From Chromobacterium haemolyticum DSM 19808 (lineage in GTDB: Bacteria > Pseudomonadota > Gammaproteobacteria > Burkholderiales > Chromobacteriaceae), in contig NZ_JONK01000027.1 in assembly GCF_000711885.1 (NCBI RefSeq), positions 1-64,000 on the forward strand: a DNA stretch of 64,000 nt. The letters run 5' to 3'. Under the pieces are notes generated by a model. The model worked only from the letters and a program-made list of their open reading frames with translations. It ran no database searches and was not told where the DNA came from. Positions within the stretch are counted from its first letter, which is position 1, and each line of letters starts with the position of its first letter. Shown piece after piece: positions 7,754 to 16,117 of the stretch. The translations under genes were made by a program, and so were the position numbers.

Positions 7754-8665
7754 ATGTACGCGGTACTGGGCAATATCGAGTTTGATCTGATCAGTTATTT
7801 CGACGGCCTGGAACAGCGCAGCGGCAGCGACTTCGCCGAACACGGCCGCATCGGCGGCAAGCCGGTGCTGCAATTCGTCGGCGACAAGCTGGACGAAATC
7901 CGCATCGACCTGGTGCTGCACGCCGCCTACTGCCAGCCGGACGAGGAGTTGCAAAAGCTGCAGGCGGCGAGGCTGCAGCACCAGGCCTTGGCGTTTGTGC
8001 TGGGCAACGGCGACTACAAAGGCCGCTTCGTCATCGCCGAACTGCAAAGCACCGGCCGTCAGACCGACCGCAGCGGCAGCCTGCTGGCGGTGGAGGCCCA
8101 GCTCAGCCTGCGCGAGTACGGTGGGGATGCCCCGCCCAAGCCCAAGCCGGCGTTGGCCAAGGCCGCGGCCAGCCTGCCCGCGGGCAAGCTCAAATTGCCA
8201 GCCGGGCTGGAGCGCTTCAAGGCCGATATCGCCGGCCTGGCCAAGACCGTGGCTCAAGTGAAAAGCGTGGTGGGCAAGGTCAAGACCGTGATCAACACCG
8301 CGCGAGAGCTGCGTCAGCTGGCTGGCCGCGACCCGGCTGCGGCTTTGGAAAAGCTGCCCGGCCTGCTCAAGGAGGTGCAGGCGGCGGCGCCCGGATTGCA
8401 AGTCAGCGTCGAGCAGATGGCCAAGTTCGAGCAATACAGCAAGCTGGCCGGCGACGCGGTGCGCGTGGGCCAGAGCCTGCAGCAGGCCAAGCTCAACATG
8501 ACGGCGATGGGCCGGCTGCTGACAGGCACCCCGGCCGGCCAGGTGCTGGACAAGCTGGCCGCCTGCGAAGAAATCAACGGCCGCTCCGAAGTGGCCTTGC
8601 GCGAACTGGCCGAGCCGCTGGCCGGCTTGGCCGCCAAGGCCGCGGTGCGGCGCATCCTGAGGTGA
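7754..8665 (+). CDS. P2 U-like tail protein with a long C-terminal extension
   Basis: Residues 1-120 match the P2 gpU family (tail terminator/completion): MYAVLGNIEFDLI, a GGKPVLQFVGDKLDEIRIDLVLH block and GDYKGRFVIAELQ. P2 U is about 160 residues, so the 303-residue length here reflects an added helical, Ala/Lys-rich half from about residue 130. Such longer U proteins occur in some prophages. GGAGG lies seven bases before the ATG. The gene for X follows after four bases. Confidence 0.85.
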   Translation: MYAVLGNIEFDLISYFDGLEQRSGSDFAEHGRIGGKPVLQFVGDKLDEIRIDLVLHAAYCQPDEELQKLQAARLQHQALAFVLGNGDYKGRFVIAELQSTGRQTDRSGSLLAVEAQLSLREYGGDAPPKPKPALAKAAASLPAGKLKLPAGLERFKADIAGLAKTVAQVKSVVGKVKTVINTARELRQLAGRDPAAALEKLPGLLKEVQAAAPGLQVSVEQMAKFEQYSKLAGDAVRVGQSLQQAKLNMTAMGRLLTGTPAGQVLDKLAACEEINGRSEVALRELAEPLAGLAAKAAVRRILR

Positions 8666-8669
8666 CGCC

Positions 8670-8885
8670 ATGTTCCTGAACCATGTGACCCAAGAAAACG
8701 AACGCTGGGACCAGATCGCCTGGCGCTATTACGGCGATGTCGGCCAAATGGCGCAGCTGATCGCCAACAACGCCCACATCCCCATAGGCGAAACCCTGCC
8801 CGCCGGCCTGACCCTGGCCATCCCGGTGCTGGAGGCCGCGGACAGCGAGGCGCTGGAGCAATTGCCGCCGTGGAGACGCTCATGA
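8670..8885 (+). CDS. Tail protein X (LysM-like)
   Basis: A 71-residue P2 gpX-like protein. It has the LysM-like pattern ERWDQIAWRYYGDVGQMAQLIANN and ends with the short PAGLTLAIPVLE strand. gpX is needed for tail assembly and lies between U and D in P2, as here. Its stop overlaps the D start by four bases (ATGA). Confidence 0.88.
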   Translation: MFLNHVTQENERWDQIAWRYYGDVGQMAQLIANNAHIPIGETLPAGLTLAIPVLEAADSEALEQLPPWRRS

Positions 8886-9946
8886 GCGACAGCCGCGCGC
8901 AGGAGGTGCCGACTCCGGCCTTCGAACTCAGCTACAACGGCAAATCCATCACCGCGGACATCGCCCGCCACGCGCTCAGCGTCAGCTATACCGACCACCT
9001 GAGCGGCGAGTCCGACGAACTGGACGTGGAGTTGGAGGACGTGGACGGGCGCTGGCTGGACGGCTGGTATCCGGACAAAGGCGCCACGCTGGCGCTCAAA
9101 CTGGGCTATCGCGGCGCGGTGCTGGTGGCGGCGGGCAGCTTCGACATCGACGAAGTGGAATACCGCTCGCCGCCGTCCACCGTGCGCATCCGTGCGCTGG
9201 CCACCGGCGTGCAGCATCCGCTGCGCACCAAGAACGGCCGCGCCTATGAACAGATCACCTTGCAAGCGCTGGCCCAGCGCGTCGCCAAGCGCCACCGGAT
9301 GAAGCTGCAGGGCAAGATCGAGACGGTGAACATCGACCGGCTGACCCAGTACCACGAAACCGATCTGCAATTCCTGCAGCGGGTGGCGGACCAGCACGGC
9401 TATGTCTGCAAGGTGATGGACAACAACCGCAAGCTGGTGTTTTGGAAACGCAGCGATCTGATGCAGAGCCCCAGCGTGCGTCGCTACACCCCGGCACAGC
9501 TGATGGCCTGGCAGGCGCAGGACCAGCTTAGCAAGGTGCCGGCCCAGGTGGACGTCAGCTATCACGATCCGGCCAAGCGCGCGCTGCGCACCGCCAGCGT
9601 GCGCGCCGACGCCAAGGCGCCGGGCGGCAAGGCCAGCAGCGCGGATATCGTCAAGCTCACCCGCAAGGCGGCCGGCAAGCGCCAGGCGGAGCAGATGGCG
9701 GCGGCGGAACTGGAACGGCGCCAGTTGGAGCGCACCCGCATGTCCATCACCGTGGACGGCTCGCCGCAGTTGGCCGCCGGCAGCAACATTGATCTGGACG
9801 GGTTCGGCAAATTGTCCGGCCGTTACCAGATCCAGCGCGCCAGCCACCGCATCAGCCGTCAGGACGGCTATGTCTGCGAACTGGAACTGAAACGGGTGAG
9901 CGCCGGCGCCGCCCAAAACACAGCAAACGAGAGGAACAAGCCATGA
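8882..9946 (+). CDS. Baseplate hub protein D (P2 late control D family)
   Basis: The 354-residue product belongs to the gpD/gp27-like hub family. It opens FELSYNGKSITADIARHALSVSYTDHLSGESDELDVELED, the family's usual N-terminal beta domain. A central YHETDLQFLQRVADQHGY is also typical. The hub forms the trimeric ring under the tube that holds the spike. ATG 8882 overlaps the X stop; a GTG at 8870 is less likely. The spike gene overlaps the 3' end by four bases. Confidence 0.9.
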   Translation: MSDSRAQEVPTPAFELSYNGKSITADIARHALSVSYTDHLSGESDELDVELEDVDGRWLDGWYPDKGATLALKLGYRGAVLVAAGSFDIDEVEYRSPPSTVRIRALATGVQHPLRTKNGRAYEQITLQALAQRVAKRHRMKLQGKIETVNIDRLTQYHETDLQFLQRVADQHGYVCKVMDNNRKLVFWKRSDLMQSPSVRRYTPAQLMAWQAQDQLSKVPAQVDVSYHDPAKRALRTASVRADAKAPGGKASSADIVKLTRKAAGKRQAEQMAAAELERRQLERTRMSITVDGSPQLAAGSNIDLDGFGKLSGRYQIQRASHRISRQDGYVCELELKRVSAGAAQNTANERNKP

Positions 9947-10596
9947 TGGACGTACCCCTGCCGGAAGCGCTGGCCACCCTCAAGTTCGGCAGCGTCTCCG
10001 CCGTGGATGCCAATACCCAGCGCGTGCGCGTGCGGCTGCCGGAACTGGGGCGGCTGCGTACTGCCTGGCTGCCGGTGCTCAGCCGCAAGAGCGGCCGCGA
10101 CAAGGACTACTGGCTGCCGGACATTGGCGAACAAGTGGCGGTGTTGTTGGACGCTCGCGGCGAGGACGGCGTGGTGTTGGGCGCCATCTTCTCCGCCGCC
10201 GATGCGGTGCCGGTGGCCAGTGTCGATAAATGGCATCGGCGCTTCGCCGACGGCGCGACGCTGGAGTACGATCGCGCGGCCCATCAGCTCACCGTCAGCG
10301 GCGGGGTGCAAAAAGTGGTGGTGGAAGCGGGGGCGGAAATTGTCCTCAAGGCCGGTGCCAAGGTCAGCATAGACGCGCCGGCGACGGAGATCAGCGGCAC
10401 CCTGCTGGTCAAGGGCCTGCTCACCTACCAGGGCGGCTTGAGCGGTTCCGGCGGCAGCGGCGCCAGCTTCTCCGGCAATATCAGCCAGAGCGGCGGCAGC
10501 TTCAACAACGCCGGCGGCGACGTGGTGGCCAGCGGCAAGAGCCTGGCCGGCCACGTGCATCCGGCGCCGGGCGGCATGACCGGCGGACCAGTGTAG
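9943..10596 (+). CDS. Baseplate spike / assembly protein V
   Basis: The 217-residue product is a gpV/gp45-type spike. The N-terminal OB-like domain has FGSVSAVDANTQRVRVRLPELG and DYWLPDIGEQVAVLLD. The second half is a repetitive beta prism with Gly/Ser-rich repeats. It ends GHVHPAPGG, like the HxH metal-site tip of such spikes. It would pierce the target envelope. GAGAGGAACA precedes the ATG. It is the last gene of the module here; the wedge genes that normally follow V are absent. Confidence 0.9.
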   Translation: MMDVPLPEALATLKFGSVSAVDANTQRVRVRLPELGRLRTAWLPVLSRKSGRDKDYWLPDIGEQVAVLLDARGEDGVVLGAIFSAADAVPVASVDKWHRRFADGATLEYDRAAHQLTVSGGVQKVVVEAGAEIVLKAGAKVSIDAPATEISGTLLVKGLLTYQGGLSGSGGSGASFSGNISQSGGSFNNAGGDVVASGKSLAGHVHPAPGGMTGGPV

Positions 10597-10630
10597 GCGT
10601 CGCGTTTAGTCTAACCGCAGCGTCAAGCGC

Positions 10631-10670
10631 CCAGCCCCGATGGCGAGAGCCGTCGGGGCTGGGTTGTTTC
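10631..10670 (+). terminator. Terminator after the tail module
   Basis: CCAGCCCCGA and TCGGGGCTGG form a perfect 10-bp stem followed by GTTGTTT. It lies 35 bases after the spike gene and should end the tail operon. Confidence 0.8.
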
Positions 10671-10737
10671 ATGGGCAAGAGAATCCGCACCGGCGCACAG
10701 TCTGCTGCGCCGGGGGAGCCGCAGTACCGCGGGCATT

Positions 10738-10837
10738 GCTATGACTTTGCTCGTGCGCCGCTCGCGCATGCTGATTTCTCGGTCGTTTCCGCCTTGCCTC
10801 GTTCTTGGTCATGAGACCGTGAACACGTTCTTACAGC
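10738..10837. repeat. Intergenic repeat family B, degenerate copy
   Basis: The sequence has the family-B right half: TTTCCGCCTTGCCTCGTTCTTG and a closing GTGAACACGTTCTTA. The left half is poorly conserved. Its end includes the stop codon of the minus-strand gene at 10831, as the copy at 36041 does for its neighbour. Confidence 0.55.
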
Positions 10838-11169
10838 AAGCGGTTCAACTCGCTGGCCGCGTTCACCTGCATCGCGTGCAGCGGCTCCAGCATGAAGGCG
10901 AGATGGCTGCCGTAAGCCCCTGCGTCCTCGCCTTGCCACAGCAACTGCAGGGCCGCGCTGAGGCTGTTGTTGGCGGTATCCAGCTCCATCAGGTGGCGGC
11001 TGGCGATCTGGCGGATGGATTGATGACAGCGGCTCAATTCGTCTATCACCGCATCCAGCATGCCCAGCTCCGCGTGTTGCTGGCGTAGCGCCTGTAATTG
11101 GGCAATGGCCTGTCCCAACTGATGAGTGGGTTTGCCTTCGGCGGCAGAGGAGGTGGGGGGGAGGGCCAT
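10831..11169 (-). CDS. Small helical protein of unknown function (possibly DUF1484-like)
   Basis: A 112-residue, mainly helical protein with no signal peptide. Features are a Leu/Gln-rich helix (LGQAIAQLQALRQQHAELGMLDAVIDEL) and a second helix (IRQIASRHLMELDTANNSLSAALQLLW). Size and pattern recall the DUF1484 family known mainly from beta-proteobacteria, but this is a weak recollection. The ATG at 11169 is preceded by GGAAA; longer in-frame readings run through a repeat and are not credible. It stands alone between the tail module and the VioB-like genes. Confidence 0.65.
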   Translation of the reverse strand: MALPPTSSAAEGKPTHQLGQAIAQLQALRQQHAELGMLDAVIDELSRCHQSIRQIASRHLMELDTANNSLSAALQLLWQGEDAGAYGSHLAFMLEPLHAMQVNAASELNRLL

Positions 11170-11746
11170 GATGAAAATTTCCAATTGATGTCGGCGCAGC
11201 CTGTCCGGTACCGATCGGAAGCGGGCAAGTCCATGGCGGGGTGGCCTGCCGGCCTGCGTGGGCCGCGTTCCCGGCGCCGGGGAACTCCGGCACGTCGTGA
11301 ATTGTCGTCCAGCGCCGCGCTTGGGGTCAAGGCCGGAGAAAGCCGCCGCGCCCAAACCGCTTAGAACCTGTTCACGATCTGCTGCGCTGCGGCGATACGG
11401 CGTTAAAAACAAGCTCAAAATGCTCATGTACCACGTGTACATTCCGCTTTTTCGCTCGTTTTCGCCTTGTCTCGCTCTGGCTCCCGAGCCTTTGAATCCG
11501 CGCTTAGTTCGCATCTCACATTTTCCTTTGCGGCTGATCTGGCCGCCAGCTATAACCACACTTGCATGTAATGATAAAAGCATGATTGTTGGTGCGAATT
11601 AATACTAAGTGACTATACGTAGTGCGCTGCATCAGAGAGGGCGGGTTCGCCGCCTGTGAAGCGGCGCCGTCCGCAGTCAGCCGGGAAGGGAACGGCCGCC
11701 AAGGGGGCGGATGGCACCGGGGTTCCAATACGAAGGAGCACAATCG
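11170..11746. other. Intergenic region with a family-B repeat
   Basis: About 575 bases without a supported gene. A full family-B repeat covers 11361-11505 and is listed separately. The rest probably carries the promoters of the minus-strand helical protein and of the plus-strand secreted-protein operon. No hexamers could be assigned with confidence. Confidence 0.4.
11361..11505 (+). repeat. Intergenic repeat family B, full copy
   Basis: It starts TTAGAACCTGTTCACGATCTG and runs through CTCATGTACCACGTGTACATT and CTCGTTTTCGCCTTGTCTCG. Bases 11361-11470 are almost identical to 36040-36150, over 100 bases in this high-GC background. The centre TACCACGTGTACA is a near palindrome. Confidence 0.8.
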
Positions 11747-12772
11747 ATGTCATTGCAACAGTCTGTCTCCGTCAGCTCGCGCTGGGGGTGGCTGGTTCTG
11801 GCTTGCGCCGCCGCCGGCGTCCAGGCCGCGGACATGCCGGAGGCTTCCGCCGCCGCCGCGCTCAAGGTTTTGAAGAGCACGCCGGCGGGGCGTCACAGCT
11901 ATTACACCGGCGGGGTGCACAACACCGTCGGCTGTCTGTTGCCGGGCAGCTGCGTCTATCCGCGCAAGCCCGGCGAACCCAGCGATCCGCTGTTTCCTGA
12001 ATGGTGGGTCAGCGACTGGACCATGTATCGCATCTTCAATCAGGCGGCGATCAAGGAATACCCGCCGCCGTACGCCTCGCCGCCTGCCGGGATGAGCGAG
12101 GGCCAGGATTACGAAACGTCCTACGGCGCCAGCTATTACGACTCCAGTTATGTGCCGGCGGACGGCGATGGCCGCGGCGCGATGATGGAGCATTATGAAA
12201 AACGCTGCCTGCCCATCTTCCCCGGCAGCAATCATTACAGCTGCTCCTTTGTATCGCTGGGCAACAAGGCTTATTTCCTGCGCTACGCGGACCGACCCAA
12301 GGGCACGCCGCAGTGCTGTCAGTTCTCCTTGGACAACCACCCGCCGCGTCGAGATTTCATCAAGCATCTGCCGTACAACGCCGCGCAGAGCACCCACTTG
12401 AACGGCAGCGTCCAAGCGTACTCGCGCGTGGTGCAGCCGGGCAGCATCCTGTTTGGCTACGCCTTCTACAAACAGCCAACGCGCGACGGCGGCAAGGGCG
12501 CGCCGTACCGGCACCCGCAGTCCTTCTTCTTCTCCGGCGATCCAGGCTCGCCGCCGGACGCGCCCATGGTCAGCCAGAACTACAGCCACTTCCGTGCGCA
12601 GAAACCGGACCCGAAACAGACCTGGATGAAGGTGGCCGAGATGTGCCCGGCCAAGCCGGAATGGTGCTGCCTGTTCGCCACCGATTGCCCGGACAAGGGC
12701 AAGGCGGACGCGCCGGCGGCCGACAAGGCCAACGCCCAACCCGACCCGAGCTGGGCCACTTTGCAGCCGTAA
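11747..12772 (+). CDS. Secreted Cys-rich protein of unknown function, first gene of the VioB-like operon
   Basis: The 341-residue product has a signal peptide (about residues 1-27, hydrophobic WGWLVLACAAAGVQAA), so it should be exported. The mature part is rich in Tyr, Pro and Cys, with pairs such as QCCQF and EWCCLF and phrases HNTVGCLLPGSC, FPEWWVSDWTMYRIFNQAA. No known domain was recognised. ATG 11747 is preceded by AAGGAGCA. The next gene starts ten bases after its stop, so the three genes 11747-15825 probably form one operon. The Cys pairs may form disulphides in the periplasm. Confidence 0.8.
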   Translation: MSLQQSVSVSSRWGWLVLACAAAGVQAADMPEASAAAALKVLKSTPAGRHSYYTGGVHNTVGCLLPGSCVYPRKPGEPSDPLFPEWWVSDWTMYRIFNQAAIKEYPPPYASPPAGMSEGQDYETSYGASYYDSSYVPADGDGRGAMMEHYEKRCLPIFPGSNHYSCSFVSLGNKAYFLRYADRPKGTPQCCQFSLDNHPPRRDFIKHLPYNAAQSTHLNGSVQAYSRVVQPGSILFGYAFYKQPTRDGGKGAPYRHPQSFFFSGDPGSPPDAPMVSQNYSHFRAQKPDPKQTWMKVAEMCPAKPEWCCLFATDCPDKGKADAPAADKANAQPDPSWATLQP

Positions 12773-12782
12773 AGGAACCGCC

Positions 12783-14750
12783 ATGAGTTATCTCGACTCT
12801 CCCCGCATTCACTTTTCCGGCTACTTCCAGTCGGACGTATCCACCGTCAACAACAATGTCTGTTATTACGATTCCGACGCCTTCAAGGAGCAATATCAGC
12901 AGTACGGCGACGGGGGCTGGAACCCGCAGGGCACCGCCATTTTCCGCTTCGTCAGTTGCAGCGTCACCGGCGCCAGCCTCAACGGCAAGCCGGTCACCAG
13001 CAGCGCGCAGGACCCCATCATCGGCATGGCGATGGAAAATGCGGACTGCCGCGCGCCGGGCAAGATGGCGGACCTGGACCCGCAACAGCAAATGGTGTCC
13101 CAGATATGGGCGCTGCAAGTGCGGCTGACCGATAATGTCGAGCGCGCGCTGTTCATCGGCGACATGCTGCCGGTGGGCTTCATGAATTTATGGAAGCGTC
13201 AGCAAACCCAGGCATTCAACGATCAAACGCTGGCCGCCAACTACCAGTCCATCCTGGAAAACGTGCAATGGCAGGGGCACAGCCACTCGCCGGTGCTGGA
13301 GGCAATGCGCAAAGCCACCCAGCACGGCCTGCTGGCCATCGAATTCAATCTGTTCGGCTACGGCCGGGACCCCTCTATTCCACGCTACACCCAGGGCCAC
13401 ATCGTCGGCACCATCGGTCCTTACCATGAGCGCGAGCCCAAGCATTTCATCTTGGGCCGGCAAATGACGGCGCAGGTGGACAGCAACAATATGATGAAGC
13501 CGACTGAAGGGGTTTACAGCTTCCAGTGCAAGAATCATCCGGACCGTCAAACCCTGACCGCGGACTTTGGCAACGCGCTGCCCATCATTGACGCCAGCGG
13601 CGCCTTCGTTGATCTGGGGCCGTTGACCATGGCGGTGTTGAAACAGCCCGCGCATGCGCCAATCAGCGGCACGCTGGCTAAGGACCAGGTCATCGTGCTG
13701 GGCCAACTGGCCTACGACCCGCCGCAGCCGGGCGCGGCGCCCAGCGACGAGCCGTCCGAGTGGTTTCGCCAGACCGCGGCGATCCAGGACTTCGACTATG
13801 CCGCCATCCCCGGCGCCCGGCAGGCGCTGGAAGCCTGTCCGCTGTTGTTGCTGAGCCCGGCCGACGACGGCTATCAGGTGCTGGTGCAAGAATCCATAGA
13901 CGGTCTCTACGTGCGTTCCGACGAGCATGTGCTGCGGCTGAACGCCGGTCAGCAGCTTCCGGTCAGCTTCTTCGCCAGCCGCTACGGCCAGCCGCTGTCC
14001 GCCGAAGTCGACGTAGGCTTGCTGCCCAAGGACAAGAACCCAATGGGCGGCGGCAATGCTTTGCCGCCGTCGCCGCCCAACAACAAACCGGTGTTGCCGC
14101 CCAGGATCAGCGTGCCGGTGGACGCGGTGCAGTATCCGGCTTCCATCCACACCAACGACAGCGGTCATGGCCGGGCGGTGATCAGCGCGATTCCGGCCGG
14201 GCCGGGCAATCCGCGCGGCTATATCGACGGCCAGCTCTACGGCATTGGCTACCAGTTGCGGCTGCAGCCGCAAGACTACATCGACAACCCTTGGAATTTC
14301 GTCAGCGTGCTGGCCTTCGACCGCGTGCCGGTGCCGGAACATCCCACCTGGTACGACGATATCCGGCCCATCTTCGTCCAGTACGGCAACCTCTATCCCA
14401 TCATGAGCAAATACGTGGTGGACCTGGGCGATTACGACTCCGTGGTGCGCCATGTGGACATCCTCAAACTGGCGTTCGCCCTGCCGATGAGCGACCCCAA
14501 CCACATGCCGGTGACTCGCGACCTGTCCGACGACAAGCGCGCCATCATCCTCAAATGGTTGAAGCAGACGGATGCCCAGGGCAAACCGCTCAAGGGAGCG
14601 CCGCCGCTCAAGGCCGCCGTCGTGCCCGCGCCGCGGGAGGTGGACACCGATGCGGTGGCGGTGGCATTGGACGATCTGCAAATCGCCGGCAAGAGCGCGG
14701 TGGTGTTGCAACTCCAGGCGCGACGCAAAGCCGCGTCGTCCAAGGATTGA
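12783..14750 (+). CDS. VioB N-terminal-half-like protein
   Basis: The 655-residue product begins SYLDSPRIHFSGYF, close to the SILDFPRIHFRG start of VioB, the large enzyme that with VioA makes the iminophenylpyruvate dimer in violacein synthesis. Near residues 537-595 it has LYPIMSKYVVDLGDYDSV followed by MPVTRDLSDDKRAIILKWL. This parallels the VioB segment just before its ferritin-like half (YPFMSDKVFSL, MPSTRELS, FLKYL). The protein stops there; the ferritin-like half is encoded by the next gene, 13 bases on. No signal peptide is seen. Reaction and substrate are unknown. Resemblance is by remembered VioB sequence, not alignment software. Confidence 0.8.
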   Translation: MSYLDSPRIHFSGYFQSDVSTVNNNVCYYDSDAFKEQYQQYGDGGWNPQGTAIFRFVSCSVTGASLNGKPVTSSAQDPIIGMAMENADCRAPGKMADLDPQQQMVSQIWALQVRLTDNVERALFIGDMLPVGFMNLWKRQQTQAFNDQTLAANYQSILENVQWQGHSHSPVLEAMRKATQHGLLAIEFNLFGYGRDPSIPRYTQGHIVGTIGPYHEREPKHFILGRQMTAQVDSNNMMKPTEGVYSFQCKNHPDRQTLTADFGNALPIIDASGAFVDLGPLTMAVLKQPAHAPISGTLAKDQVIVLGQLAYDPPQPGAAPSDEPSEWFRQTAAIQDFDYAAIPGARQALEACPLLLLSPADDGYQVLVQESIDGLYVRSDEHVLRLNAGQQLPVSFFASRYGQPLSAEVDVGLLPKDKNPMGGGNALPPSPPNNKPVLPPRISVPVDAVQYPASIHTNDSGHGRAVISAIPAGPGNPRGYIDGQLYGIGYQLRLQPQDYIDNPWNFVSVLAFDRVPVPEHPTWYDDIRPIFVQYGNLYPIMSKYVVDLGDYDSVVRHVDILKLAFALPMSDPNHMPVTRDLSDDKRAIILKWLKQTDAQGKPLKGAPPLKAAVVPAPREVDTDAVAVALDDLQIAGKSAVVLQLQARRKAASSKD

Positions 14751-14763
14751 GGGAGAACAGGCC

Positions 14764-15825
14764 ATGATTCGCTTGCAACGCAGCATCATCCACGGCATCC
14801 GCGCCGCCAAGACCGCGGCGGAACTGCACTACTATCTGCAAAACGCGGTGGAGCTGGAGCACGCCACCATTCCCCCCTATCTGACCGCGATGTTTTCGCT
14901 GAAGCCGGGCTACAACGTGGAAATCCGCCAGCTGATCCACAGCATCGTGATGCAGGAAATGCTGCACATGTGCATCGCCGGCAACATCCTGATCGCCATC
15001 GGCGGCCATCCGCAGATCAACAAGCCGCCGTTCATCCCCAAATATCCGGGGCCGCTGCCAATGTCCATCGGCGGCGACGACTTCATCGTCGGCATCGAAC
15101 CGTTCTCCAAGGAGCTGGTGTTCAACACCTTCATGGTGATCGAGGAACCGGAAGACCCAGTGCCGGTGGAAACCCCCAAGCTCGCCGCCGAGGAAGAGCC
15201 GGACTACGCCACCATCGGCGAGTTCTACGACGCGATCAAAAAGAAGATCAAGGAACTGGGCGACGGCATCTTCATTCCAGCCACCGTGCCCAAGCAGGTG
15301 CTGGGCTGGTTCTCGCCGGAGCGCTTGTTCCCCATCACCGACGTGGCCAGCGCCCTGCACGCCATCAACATCATCATCGTTGAAGGCGAGGGCACCAGCA
15401 CCAACCCGAACCAATCTCCGGGCAACCCGGCGCACTACTACAAGTTCGGTGAAATCTATTATGGCCGCCGCATCGTCAGCACCCCGGACGGCGGCTACGC
15501 CTATGCCGGCGCCGAAGTGCCCTACGACCCGGCCGGGGTCTATCCGATGGTGTCCAATCCGCAGGACTACGACTACCAGGACAACACCCAGGCCAAGGTG
15601 AGGGTGGAGGCCTTCGCCTACAGCTACAGCAGCCTGCTCAACGCCTTGCACCAGGCCTTTAACGGCGAGCCCAAGCGTATCGATACCGCCATCGGCCTGA
15701 TGTACGACCTCAAAGTGCAAGCGGTGAGCCTGATGGAAACGCCGGTGGCGCCGGGCAGCGAGAAAACCGCCGGGCCCAGCTATCGCTACGTCAACACGCA
15801 GGGGGGGATGGATACCAGCGATTAA
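14764..15825 (+). CDS. Ferritin-like protein similar to the VioB/RebD C-terminal domain
   Basis: The 353-residue product corresponds to the ferritin-like iminophenylpyruvate dimer synthase domain (VioB, RebD, StaD). Residues 20-40 read ELHYYLQNAVELEHATIPPYL and residues 61-77 contain VMQEMLHMCIAGN. Glu30/Glu32 with Glu65 and His68 form an ExxH-type metal site as in these enzymes. Later segments (FNTFMVIEEPEDP, FYDAIKKKIKELGD) also fit the fold. ATG 14764 has GGGAGAA upstream. It sits 13 bases after the VioB-N-like gene, so the two may form a complex equal to one split VioB. An oxidative role on an aromatic substrate is inferred. Confidence 0.85.
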   Translation: MIRLQRSIIHGIRAAKTAAELHYYLQNAVELEHATIPPYLTAMFSLKPGYNVEIRQLIHSIVMQEMLHMCIAGNILIAIGGHPQINKPPFIPKYPGPLPMSIGGDDFIVGIEPFSKELVFNTFMVIEEPEDPVPVETPKLAAEEEPDYATIGEFYDAIKKKIKELGDGIFIPATVPKQVLGWFSPERLFPITDVASALHAINIIIVEGEGTSTNPNQSPGNPAHYYKFGEIYYGRRIVSTPDGGYAYAGAEVPYDPAGVYPMVSNPQDYDYQDNTQAKVRVEAFAYSYSSLLNALHQAFNGEPKRIDTAIGLMYDLKVQAVSLMETPVAPGSEKTAGPSYRYVNTQGGMDTSD

Positions 15826-15850
15826 GCGCCGCTCGCCATTGCGCAAGGCC

Positions 15851-15881
15851 AAAGCGGTCCGGCGGATGCCGGACCGCGTTT
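15851..15881 (+). terminator. Possible terminator after the VioB-like genes
   Basis: GCGGTCCGGC and GCCGGACCGC form a strong stem followed by a short GTTTG tract 25-55 bases after the ferritin-like gene. The weak T run makes it less certain. If it works, the ebo operon downstream is a separate transcript. Confidence 0.55.
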
Positions 15882-15979
15882 GCCATCTCATCGGAGCAAG
15901 CGCACTGGCCGCGGGATACGGAGCCAAGCTTAGGCGGGCCGCAGCGCCGGACCGTCGACGCGCAGCAGATTTAAGAACC

Positions 15980-16082
15980 GCTAACAAAACCTCGCAGAGA
16001 ACCTGAGCCAAGGCGTGCCGACGCAGGCAGTACAAAGTGGTACGACAAGGAGGCGCAACGCGGGATCAGGGGTTTTGTTAGC
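15980..16082 (-). repeat. Intergenic repeat family A, copy 1
   Basis: Begins GCTAACAAAACC and ends GGTTTTGTTAGC, a 12-base terminal inverted repeat around a partly palindromic centre (CGACGCAGGCAGTAC and GTACGACAAGGAGGCGCAACG). It lies between the ferritin-like gene and eboD. Its orientation is opposite to the copies at 27395, 29027 and 58765. Confidence 0.8.
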
Positions 16083-16117
16083 GGGTCGAAAGAGCCGGTT
16101 TTTTTAGGAGCAGAGCC

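Noticed and set aside
12783-15825. Violacein biosynthesis cluster
   Set aside because: Only VioB-like halves are present. No VioA-, C-, D- or E-like gene lies nearby.
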